Source: Roseburia hominis
GTDB lineage: Bacteria > Bacillota > Clostridia > Lachnospirales > Lachnospiraceae
Direction: 5' to 3'
DNA length: 64,000 bases
Assembly (NCBI GenBank): GCA_021771815.1
Contig: JAETOE010000013.1
Span: 1-64,000 of the forward strand
Below, piece by piece: positions 1 through 8,428 of the stretch. Below the pieces are notes generated by a model. That model did no database searches, was not told where the DNA came from, and saw only the letters and a list, made by a program, of their open reading frames with translations. The stretch's first letter is position 1. Every line of letters starts with the position of its first letter. The position numbers and the translations under genes were made by a program.

Positions 1-9
1 ACAGATAAA

Positions 10-34
10 AACGTGCCGTAAAACACAGCACGTT
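10..34. repeat. Inverted repeat AACGTGC-N11-GCACGTT near the window edge
   Basis: Perfect 7-bp arms read at 10-16 and 28-34; lies in sequence not homologous to the downstream helicase remnant. Confidence 0.5.
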
Positions 35-114
35 AAGATAGACAATATGAAGGAGATGCCGAATTCAATCTGCGGTAATACTGCCGTAGGTGGGAACTAT
101 AATTCGACGTGTGA

Positions 115-1653
115 CAGTTTAATGAGCAGGGCTTAAGGACGATTGCATTAAGCGGCGCTGACTCAGAGGAAACGAGAGCAGAAGCAATAGAACGTCTGGT
201 GATGGATGTACAGTCTGAGGAAGATGAGTATTTGGATTACATTATAACCGTTGATATTTTTTCGGAAGGTACAGATATTGTGGAAGTAAATCAGGTTATT
301 ATGCTTCGGCCAACACAGTCTCCGATTGTTTTTATTCAGCAGTTAGGACGTGGGCTTAGAAAAGCATCGGAGAAGGAATATGTTGTTATTCTTGATTTTA
401 TTGGTAACTACAAGAATAACTTTATGATTCCGATTGCCCTATCAGGAGACCGTAGTTATAACAAGGATAATATCAGAAGGTATCTGATGGAAGGTGGTCG
501 GGTGATTCCGGGTGCAAGTACCATTCACTTTGATGAGATTAGTAGAAAGCGCATTTTCGCAGCTGTGGATAATGCAAATTTCAGTGATATTAAGCTTATA
601 AAAGAAAATTACACCAATCTTAAAAACAAGCTCGGTAGAATTCCGAGATTAAAAGATTTTGATGATTATGGCGAGATGGATGTTCTGCGAATTTTTGATA
701 ATAACAGCTTGGGAAGCTATTATAAATTCCTTGTAAAGTATGAAAAGGAATATGAAATAAGATTGGCACCAGAAGAAGAAAAAGTTATTGAATTTGTGTC
801 TAAGAAGTTGGCTAGTGGTAAAAGAATTCAGGAACTACAACTTTTGAATAGAATGCTAACATACGCAAATAGAGTATTCTTATTTGCGGGATTGCAGGAA
901 GAACTCAGAGCGGACTATGGAATTCAGATGAACGAAGACCAAAAGGAAAACATTATTAATATCATGACAAATGAATTCCCAGCAGGTGCAAGTAAGAATA
1001 CATATGCAGAATGTATTTTTATTGAAGAAGATGATGGAGTTGGGACAGATTACCATGTTTCAAAATCGTTTGAAAAGATGTTAGCTAATAGGGAATTCTA
1101 TGAGATTTTGAGAGAACTTATTGAGTTTGGCATCAGTCGTTATGAGCGAGATTTTTCTGACACTTATAAGGGAACAGATTTTGTATTGTATCAGAAATAT
1201 ACATACGAAGATGAGTGTCGATTACTTAACTGGGAAACAAATGAAGTGCCGTTAAATATTGGTGGATATAAGTATGACAAGAAGACAAAGACGTTCCCAG
1301 TGTTTATTAATTATGATAAGTCTGAAGACATTAGTGATACGACCAAATACGAAGACCACTTTACAAGCAGCAATAGTTTGATTGCAATGTCTAAGTCCGG
1401 AAGAAGTATTTCATCGGAGGACGTGCAGAACTTTTTGCATGCTTCTGAACGTGGAATTCAGGTACATTTGTTTGTACGTAAAAATAAAGATGATAAGATT
1501 TCAAAAGAATTTTATTATTTGGGACAAATGCAAGCAAGTGGTAAGGTAAAAGAATTTATTATGCCGAATACGGACAAAACTGCTGTTGAGATTGAGTGGT
1601 TTTTGGACGTTCCGGTACGTGAAGATTTATACGAATATATTGTAAATGAGTAG
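115..1653 (+). pseudogene. 5'-truncated SF2 helicase, C-terminal helicase domain plus DUF3427-like region
   Basis: Open frame continues upstream of the listed GTG start to an in-frame TGA at 112-114 (QFNEQGLRTIALSGADSEETRAEAIERLVMD...). Contains TVDIFSEGTDIVEVNQVIMLRPTQSPIVFIQQLGRGLRK (motifs V/VI); Walker A/B motifs are absent. Confidence 0.75.
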
Positions 1654-1662
1654 AGGCGTGAT

Positions 1663-2064
1663 ATGAAAACAGTACGAGTAGTGGCAGCGGTTATAAAAGC
1701 AACAAATGAAGAAGGTGAACCAATGATCTTTGCAACGCAAAGAGGATATGGAGATTTTAAAGGTGGTTGGGAATTCCCTGGTGGGAAGATCGAAGAAGGT
1801 GAAACACCGCAGGAGGCTCTTGCTCGCGAGATAAAGGAGGAACTTGAAACGGAAATTGTAGTTGGAGAACTGATTGATACAATAGAATATGATTATCCAA
1901 CATTCCATCTTTCCATGGATTGCTTTTGGGCAGAGATTGTTTCGGGTGATTTAGTCCTTAAGGAGCATGAAGCAGCTAAGTGGTTGATGAAGAATGAACT
2001 GGATTCTGTGGAGTGGCTGCCTGCGGACATTATGCTGCTTGATAAGGTGCAATCAGAATTATAA
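1663..2064 (+). CDS. Nudix hydrolase, MutT-like (deoxy)nucleoside triphosphate pyrophosphohydrolase
   Basis: Nudix box GGKIEEGETPQEALAREIKEELE; begins 10 bp after the helicase stop. Confidence 0.9.
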   Translation: MKTVRVVAAVIKATNEEGEPMIFATQRGYGDFKGGWEFPGGKIEEGETPQEALAREIKEELETEIVVGELIDTIEYDYPTFHLSMDCFWAEIVSGDLVLKEHEAAKWLMKNELDSVEWLPADIMLLDKVQSEL

Positions 2065-2220
2065 AATGTATTGCAAATATAAAAAAGAACTTGACCGCTG
2101 AGTGGTAATGATTGCGTGTTTCCGGCGACCTGCCCTCTAAGCGCTTTTGTTCAATCGGAAGTTGTCATAGCGAAAATATATCATAGATGGGTTTAATTAA
2201 AAGGTCAGTTTTTCGTGACG

Positions 2221-2256
2221 AAGGAGAGCTCTTAAAAGCTCTCCTTTATTTTTATT
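2221..2256 (+). terminator. Rho-independent terminator for the Nudix gene, overlapping the lacI 3' end
   Basis: AAGGAGAGCT-CTTAAA-AGCTCTCCTT followed by TATTTTTATTT. Confidence 0.7.
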
Positions 2257-3251
2257 TCCAAATCCATATGTACCAGTGGTTGTTCCGGTAATTTGTTTGT
2301 CAGCAGATAATCCACGAGCAGTGAAAGGGAACGCGCTCCCTGTTCCTCGGGATGCTGGCAGATGGTTGCGGTGACGATTCCGGATTTCAACATCTCAAGC
2401 GTAGAAGGAACTGCATCGAACGTAATAACAACAGGTAGTTTTGACAGGGAACTGTTCTGGATGGCGCGGCATCCGCCGAAAACGCCCGCTGCGGTAAAGT
2501 AGAGCGCATTGATTTTAGGATGCTCCGATAACATGGCGGAGACAACGTCATAGCTTTGGTAGTCGTCATCATTGTTTTCGCGGATATCCATAATCTGGAC
2601 AGGAAGCTTGTTCGCCTTGACATAATCAGAAAAACCGTGGATACGCTCCTCATGGCAGAGAATGTTGTGTGAACCGGTGACAATGCCAAGCCGGATGATA
2701 CCGGAGGCTACCAATTGAAGCAGGTTCGCGGCAACCCTGCCGCATTTATGGTAATCGCTTCCGACATAAGCGATGCGCCTGGAATTCGGAATATCCGTAT
2801 TGACAGTAACACAGGGAATGCCCGCTTCCCATAATTCATCGATCTTAAGCGCGACCTCAGCGGCATTATACGGGGAGAGAATCAGGCCGTGAATCCCTTC
2901 CTCGCGAAGCATATCTATCCGCTTAAGCTGTGTATGTAAATCAAAGGGGATGCGGTGCAAAAGAACGGTACATCCGTAGATGGAAAGTTCCTCTAACTTT
3001 GCATTCAGACCGTCTACGACCTCATCAAAGAAAGGATTTTCTTCCCCGAAGAGAAGCACGCCGATGACATACTTTTTTTTCTGGGCGGCAAGAGCCATAC
3101 CGGCCTTATTTGGCTGGTAGTTTAAAAGACCTGCAATCTCTAAGACTTTTTTTTCCGTATCTGCATTTACAAACCCGCGGTGATTTAGAACACGGTCTAC
3201 AGTGCCGCGTGACACGCCCGCAAGCTCGGCGATTTCTTTTATTGTAGCCAT
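2232..3251 (-). CDS. LacI-family transcriptional regulator
   Basis: N-terminal HTH MATIKEIAELAGVSRGTVDRVLNHRGFVNADTEKKV plus periplasmic-binding-protein-like domain. Confidence 0.93.
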   Translation of the reverse strand: MATIKEIAELAGVSRGTVDRVLNHRGFVNADTEKKVLEIAGLLNYQPNKAGMALAAQKKKYVIGVLLFGEENPFFDEVVDGLNAKLEELSIYGCTVLLHRIPFDLHTQLKRIDMLREEGIHGLILSPYNAAEVALKIDELWEAGIPCVTVNTDIPNSRRIAYVGSDYHKCGRVAANLLQLVASGIIRLGIVTGSHNILCHEERIHGFSDYVKANKLPVQIMDIRENNDDDYQSYDVVSAMLSEHPKINALYFTAAGVFGGCRAIQNSSLSKLPVVITFDAVPSTLEMLKSGIVTATICQHPEEQGARSLSLLVDYLLTNKLPEQPLVHMDLEIKIKESF

Positions 3252-3293
3252 GAAAAAAATTCCTGCTTTCTTAAAATGTTCTGTATGCTTTTC

Positions 3294-3322
3294 ATTAAAA
3301 CATACCCATATGAAAATGTCAA
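3294..3322 (-). promoter_or_regulatory. Sigma-A-type promoter for the LacI regulator
   Basis: Minus strand TTGACA - 17 nt - TTTAAT (plus coordinates: TGTCAA 3317-3322, ATTAAA 3294-3299). Confidence 0.65.
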
Positions 3323-3380
3323 ACTATGTGCTCGGTAAAATATCACAAAAAGATGAAAGAAAAAATGTAAAAAACGTATA

Positions 3381-3409
3381 TTGCAAAAAAAAACATTTCA
3401 GTATATGAT
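3381..3409 (+). promoter_or_regulatory. Sigma-A-type promoter for xylB and downstream genes
   Basis: TTGCAA (3381-3386) - 17 nt - TATGAT (3404-3409). Confidence 0.7.
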
Positions 3410-3417
3410 AAACAAAA

Positions 3418-3431
3418 CGTGCACGAGCACG
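3418..3431. promoter_or_regulatory. Putative LacI-family operator
   Basis: CGTGC-A-CG-A-GCACG dyad with central CG, immediately downstream of the -10 box; core matches the site at 16801-16812. Confidence 0.65.
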
Positions 3432-3448
3432 GAAAGGAGAAGAGACAG

Positions 3449-4918
3449 ATGCTCTATATTGGAATTGACTTGGGAACTTCTGCAGTGAAGCTTCTTTTAA
3501 TGGGGGAGAACGGTGCGGTAAAGAACATTGTATCCAGAGAATATCCGCTTTATTTCCCGCATCCGGGGTGGTCGGAGCAGAATCCAAAAGATTGGTATAA
3601 CGAAACGATGCAGGGACTTATCGAACTGTTAGAGGGCTTTGATAAGAGCGAGGTGGCAGGTATCAGCTTTGGCGGACAGATGCATGGGCTTGTCATCTTA
3701 GACGAGAAGGATGAGGTGATCCGCCCGGCGATTTTATGGAATGATGGACGTACAATAGAGGAATGCGATTATTTGAACCATGAGATTGGGAAGGATAAGC
3801 TTTCTGCCTGTACTGCAAATATTTCATTTACCGGATTTACAGCGCCGAAACTTCTCTGGGTAGAGAAGAACGAGCCGGAGAATTTTGCTAAGATACATAA
3901 AATCATGCTTCCGAAGGACTATATTGCGTATCGTTTGACGGGTGTGCACTGTACGGACGTGTCGGATGCATCAGGTATGCTGCTTTTGGATGTGAAGAAC
4001 CGCTGCTGGTCGAAGGAAATGTGCGAAATCTGCCACATTTCAGAGGAGATGCTGCCAAAGCTTTACGAGAGCTATGAGTGTGTCGGATGTGTGCTGCCCG
4101 AGATTGCGTCAGAGCTTGGAATATCAGAAACAGTGAAGGTTGCTGCCGGAGCGGGGGATAATGCCGCGGCCGCAGTGGCGACAGGAACGGTCGGCGACGG
4201 AAACTGCAATATCTCACTTGGCACAAGCGGAACGATATTCATTTCATCGAAGACATTTGGCGTCGACGAAAATAATGCACTGCATGCATTCTGTGATGCG
4301 AACGGCGCTTACCATCTGATGGGATGTATGCTTTCTGCGGCATCCTGCAATAAGTGGTGGATGGATGAGATTATCGGCACAAAGGATTACGCGAAGGAAC
4401 AGGAGCAGATTGTAAAGCTTGGCGAAAATCATGTGTACTATCTGCCATATTTGATGGGAGAGCGCTCCCCTTACAACAATCCGAATGCCAGAGCGACATT
4501 TATCGGCATGACGATGGATACGACGCGCGCGGATATGACGCAGGCGGTACTGGAAGGAGTTGCGTTTGCGCTCAGAGATTCGTTTGAGGTCGCAAAATCA
4601 CTTGGCATGAGAATAGAACGCACGAAAATCTGCGGCGGCGGGGCAAAGAGCCCATTGTGGAAGCGCATTATTGCGAATGTACTGAATGTAAAGGTGGACG
4701 TACTGGAGACGGAGGAGGGTCCGTCATTAGGCGGTGCGATGCTGGCGGCAGTTGCATGCGGAGAATATGCATGTGTGGAAGAAGCGGCAGCAAAGATTGT
4801 AAAGGTTGTGGATACGGTAGAACCGGAACCCGGGCTTGCCGCAAAATATGAGGCGCGCTATCAGCAGTTTAAGAATATTTATCCTGCATGCAGAGAACTG
4901 TTTGATAAGATTGTCTGA
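3449..4918 (+). CDS. xylB: Xylulokinase (FGGY family)
   Basis: MLYIGIDLGTSAVKLLLM..., GGQMHGLVILD, ILWNDGRT; start moved to the ATG after the GGAAAGGAGAAGAG RBS. Confidence 0.9.
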   Translation: MLYIGIDLGTSAVKLLLMGENGAVKNIVSREYPLYFPHPGWSEQNPKDWYNETMQGLIELLEGFDKSEVAGISFGGQMHGLVILDEKDEVIRPAILWNDGRTIEECDYLNHEIGKDKLSACTANISFTGFTAPKLLWVEKNEPENFAKIHKIMLPKDYIAYRLTGVHCTDVSDASGMLLLDVKNRCWSKEMCEICHISEEMLPKLYESYECVGCVLPEIASELGISETVKVAAGAGDNAAAAVATGTVGDGNCNISLGTSGTIFISSKTFGVDENNALHAFCDANGAYHLMGCMLSAASCNKWWMDEIIGTKDYAKEQEQIVKLGENHVYYLPYLMGERSPYNNPNARATFIGMTMDTTRADMTQAVLEGVAFALRDSFEVAKSLGMRIERTKICGGGAKSPLWKRIIANVLNVKVDVLETEEGPSLGGAMLAAVACGEYACVEEAAAKIVKVVDTVEPEPGLAAKYEARYQQFKNIYPACRELFDKIV

Positions 4919-4961
4919 CAGATATGAAATTAGAAATTAGAAAAAGAAAGGGAGAGAGGTA

Positions 4962-5585
4962 ATGAAGATTTATGACGTGACGGATGAGCGTTTCCGCAAA
5001 TACGGGAAAATCGTTAAAAATATTGATTTTTCTACATTGGCGGAGGCAATGAAGGCGACTCCGGTACCGGAGGACGTCGTATATGAGCCGCAGATCGAGG
5101 AGTTTATGAAGCTTCCGGTGGCAGAGGAGATTCGTCGTGTATTCTATGGGGAGCTTCCCATACAGATCGGCTATTGCAACGGTCACAACACCAGGCTGAA
5201 CGCGGTGGAGTATCACAGAAGCTCCGAAATCAATGTGGCGGCGACTGATGCGGTGCTGCTGCTGGGCTTAGAGGCAGATGTGGAGGAAGATTTTTCTTAT
5301 GACACTGCAAAGATGGAGGCGTTTTTGGTTCCGGCAGGAACCGCAGTGGAATTATATGCGACGACACTCCATTATGCACCGTGCCATGTAAAAGAAGGCG
5401 GCTTTCAGGTGGCTGTTATTCTACCGGCAGGAACAAATTATCCGTTGGAGGAGACACATGCGAACGGTGAAGATGCACTGATCACCGCAAAAAATAAGTG
5501 GCTCATCGGACATGCCGAGGGCGGTCTGCCGGAGGGATGCTTTTTAGGCTTAAAGGGTAAGAATCTCGATATTACTGAGGCATAA
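4962..5585 (+). CDS. DUF4867-family protein, cupin-like
   Basis: Recognised family pattern QIGYCNGHNTRLNAVEYHRSSEINVAATDAVLLLG ... LHYAPCHV; His/Glu pattern resembles cupin metal ligands. Confidence 0.75.
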   Translation: MKIYDVTDERFRKYGKIVKNIDFSTLAEAMKATPVPEDVVYEPQIEEFMKLPVAEEIRRVFYGELPIQIGYCNGHNTRLNAVEYHRSSEINVAATDAVLLLGLEADVEEDFSYDTAKMEAFLVPAGTAVELYATTLHYAPCHVKEGGFQVAVILPAGTNYPLEETHANGEDALITAKNKWLIGHAEGGLPEGCFLGLKGKNLDITEA

Positions 5586-5711
5586 CTTGCTGTTAAGACA
5601 GCCGGTGTATGGGGCAGTAACCAAAATCCGCAGAAATTCCTGCAAATCGGGTTATGAGATGCAGAAAAAAATAAGATACAAAATATAAATGAAGAATCAG
5701 GAGGAAGTATC

Positions 5712-7196
5712 ATGAACAATATTCCAGAAGTAAAAGTAGGCATCGTAGCAGTCAGCCGGGATTGTTTCCCGGAGTCACTCTCCGTGAACCGCAGAAAGGC
5801 ATTGATAGAGGCGTATGCAAAGAAATACAGTGCAGCAGACATCTATGAATGTCCGGTCTGTATAGTGGAGAGCGAGATACATATGGTGCAGGCATTGGAG
5901 GATATCAAGGCGGCAGGATGTAACGCGCTCTGTGTATATTTAGGCAATTTCGGACCGGAAATCTCAGAGACATTGCTGGCAAAGCACTTTGACGGACCGA
6001 AGATGTTTGTGGCAGCGGCGGAGGAGACGCAGAATAATCTCATTCAGGGACGCGGCGACGCGTACTGCGGTATGTTAAACGCAAGCTACAACTTAAGACT
6101 GCGCAATGTGCACGCGTATATTCCGGAGTATCCGGTTGGCGACGCGGAGGATTGCGCCGACATGATTCACGAGTTTTTACCAATCGCAAGGACAATTGTC
6201 GGACTTTCTGAGCTTAAGATAATTTCCTTTGGACCAAGACCGCTTAATTTTTTGGCGTGCAACGCACCGATCAAGCAGCTCTATAATTTAGGCGTAGAGA
6301 TCGAGGAGAACTCCGAACTTGACCTTTTTGAAGCGTTCAACAAACATGCCAAAGATGCGAGAATCCCAGAGGTTGTAGCGGATATGGAGGCAGAGCTTGG
6401 CGCAGGCAACAAAAAGCCGGAAATTTTAGAGAAATTGGCGCAGTATGAGCTTACTTTATTAGACTGGGTAGAGGAGCACAGAGGTTACCGCAAATACGTT
6501 GCCATTGCAGGAAAATGCTGGCCGGCGTTTCAGACCCAGTTTGGATTTGTTCCATGTTATGTAAATAGCCGTCTGACCGGAAGAGGAATTCCGGTTTCCT
6601 GTGAGGTAGACATTTACGGAACCTTAAGCGAGTTCATCGGAACCTGCGTGAGTGAAGATGCGGTGACGCTGCTTGACATCAACAACTCTGTGCCGAAGGA
6701 TATGTACAAGGAGTCCATTGAGGGGAAATTTGACTATAAGCATACCGATACCTTTATGGGCTTCCACTGTGGAAATACCTGTTCTAAGAAGCTTTCAAGC
6801 TGTGAGATGAAGTATCAGATGATTATGGCAAGAAGCCTTCCGATTGAGGTGACAAACGGAACCTTAGAGGGAGATATCGCACCGGGGGATATCACATTCT
6901 TCCGCCTGCAGTCCACCGCAGACAGCCAGATCCGCGCATATGTGGCAGAGGGCGAGGTACTTCCGGTAGCGACACGTTCCTTCGGAGCCATCGGTGTATT
7001 CGCAATCAAAGAGATGGGCAGATTTTACCGCCATGTATTGATCGAGAAAAATTATCCGCATCACGGCGCAGTGGCATTCGGACATTACGGCAAGGCGCTC
7101 TTTGAGGTGTTTAAGTATCTTGGCGTGCCGATGGAGGATATCAACTACAATCAGCCGGCGTCACTGCCGTATAAGACGGAAAACCCGTTTGCATAA
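5712..7196 (+). CDS. L-fucose/L-arabinose isomerase-family protein
   Basis: Overall FucI/AraA-like length and motifs (GIVAVSRDCFPESLS, VEEHRGYRKYVAIAGKCWPAFQTQFG, GFHCGNT). Confidence 0.8.
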   Translation: MNNIPEVKVGIVAVSRDCFPESLSVNRRKALIEAYAKKYSAADIYECPVCIVESEIHMVQALEDIKAAGCNALCVYLGNFGPEISETLLAKHFDGPKMFVAAAEETQNNLIQGRGDAYCGMLNASYNLRLRNVHAYIPEYPVGDAEDCADMIHEFLPIARTIVGLSELKIISFGPRPLNFLACNAPIKQLYNLGVEIEENSELDLFEAFNKHAKDARIPEVVADMEAELGAGNKKPEILEKLAQYELTLLDWVEEHRGYRKYVAIAGKCWPAFQTQFGFVPCYVNSRLTGRGIPVSCEVDIYGTLSEFIGTCVSEDAVTLLDINNSVPKDMYKESIEGKFDYKHTDTFMGFHCGNTCSKKLSSCEMKYQMIMARSLPIEVTNGTLEGDIAPGDITFFRLQSTADSQIRAYVAEGEVLPVATRSFGAIGVFAIKEMGRFYRHVLIEKNYPHHGAVAFGHYGKALFEVFKYLGVPMEDINYNQPASLPYKTENPFA

Positions 7197-7266
7197 AGAG
7201 ATACTTTTGCTATCAAAGTATTTGGTGTATCACATTTCCGTAAAACAAATTACAAAAGCATTTTAA

Positions 7267-7357
7267 GCAAAATCCGAGAATTATAGAACCCGCTTCGGAA
7301 AGGATGTTCCTTGTCTCCTTTGCCGGCAAAGCGGGTTCATAAAATTTCGGATTTTGC
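7267..7357. repeat. Long nested inverted repeat between isomerase and esterase genes
   Basis: GCAAAATCCGA (7267-7277)/TCGGATTTTGC (7347-7357), GAACCCGCTT (7286-7295)/AAGCGGGTTC (7329-7338), AAAGGA (7299-7304)/TCCTTT (7316-7321). Confidence 0.8.
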
Positions 7358-7487
7358 GGGATGGGTTTTCTATATTTTCTCCCCGCATCTTCTTTATTTT
7401 TTCCCATTTTTTTTCTTATCGTTAGAAATACAATATAGGTAAAATGCCGGAGTGTGAAAAACGGCATAAAGTCTGGGGGAATTTCGA

Positions 7488-8402
7488 ATGGTTCACGAAA
7501 CAATTTATTTATATGAAGGACGTGCCGACGTGACATTGACAACGTATGTGCTGTCAGATTCCGGTGAGATGCTGGCAGGAAAAGGCCGTCCTGCGGTACT
7601 GATCTGTCCGGGCGGGGCATATCTGGCATGCTCTGACCGGGAGGCGGAACCGATAGCAATGGCGTTTGCCGTAATGGGGTACCATGCGTTTGTTCTGAGA
7701 TATTCTGTGTATGGAGGGGAAGCCTTTGATAATAAATTTGCCGGAATGACGCCAAGAGAGGAGTGCAGATATCCGGCGCCAATGCGCGAAATCGGACTGG
7801 CGATGCTTTCTATTAAAGAGCACGCAAAGCAATGGCTGGTAGACGCAGATAGAATCGCAATCTGCGGATTTTCTGCGGGGGCACACAACTGCGCGATGTA
7901 TGCGACACATTGGCATATGCCTGTGATAACGGACTATTTTGGAAGAGATAAAGACCTGTTTCGTCCGGCCGCATGCATTCTGGCATACTGTATCAGCGAC
8001 TATCTGTATATGAGAGAGCATGCCGACAGGCATAGCGGTGCAAAGGATTTGTTTGACGCTGCGAATTTGTCTTATCTGGGAAGGAAAGAAGTATCAGAAG
8101 AACAGCTTGCGGAGGTGAGTCCGGTCCGTTTTGTGACGGAAGAGATGCCGCCGACTTTTTTGTGGACAACCGCGGAGGATGAGGTGGTTCCGGTGCAGCA
8201 CAGCATTCGCATGGCACATGCATTGGCAGATAGCGGCGTACCCTTCGAACTTCATATTTTTGAAGAGGGAAGACACGGCTTAAGTCTGGCGACGCAGGCC
8301 TCGTCCGGCTGCAAGACGCAAATAAATAAGGATGCCGCAAAATGGATTGGATTGGCGGATGCCTGGCTTCACAAAAGGTTCGCCATAGAATTTGAAAATT
8401 AA
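7488..8402 (+). CDS. Alpha/beta hydrolase, acetyl-xylan-esterase-like
   Basis: Nucleophile elbow GFSAG, oxyanion motif CPGGAY, acid TTAEDEVVP, His EEGRHGLSL; genomic context. Confidence 0.8.
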   Translation: MVHETIYLYEGRADVTLTTYVLSDSGEMLAGKGRPAVLICPGGAYLACSDREAEPIAMAFAVMGYHAFVLRYSVYGGEAFDNKFAGMTPREECRYPAPMREIGLAMLSIKEHAKQWLVDADRIAICGFSAGAHNCAMYATHWHMPVITDYFGRDKDLFRPAACILAYCISDYLYMREHADRHSGAKDLFDAANLSYLGRKEVSEEQLAEVSPVRFVTEEMPPTFLWTTAEDEVVPVQHSIRMAHALADSGVPFELHIFEEGRHGLSLATQASSGCKTQINKDAAKWIGLADAWLHKRFAIEFEN

Positions 8403-8428
8403 ACACATAAAGGGAAGAGGAAAAAATT

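Noticed and set aside
2065-2220. Possible structured RNA in the Nudix-lacI gap (CTTGACCGCTGAGTGG...)
   Set aside because: No consistent covarying stem or known riboswitch core recognised by eye; would need a covariance-model search.
3903-4226. Minus-strand ORF inside xylB (and the many similar short antisense ORFs listed through the window)
   Set aside because: Low-complexity, His/Arg/Pro-rich translations antisense to well-supported genes, with no RBS or domain motifs; shadow ORFs of the GC-skewed coding strand.
5618-5654. Small nested hairpin TAACC..GCAG/CTGC..GGTTA between DUF4867 and isomerase genes
   Set aside because: Arms of only 4-5 bp with internal loops; not clearly above chance.
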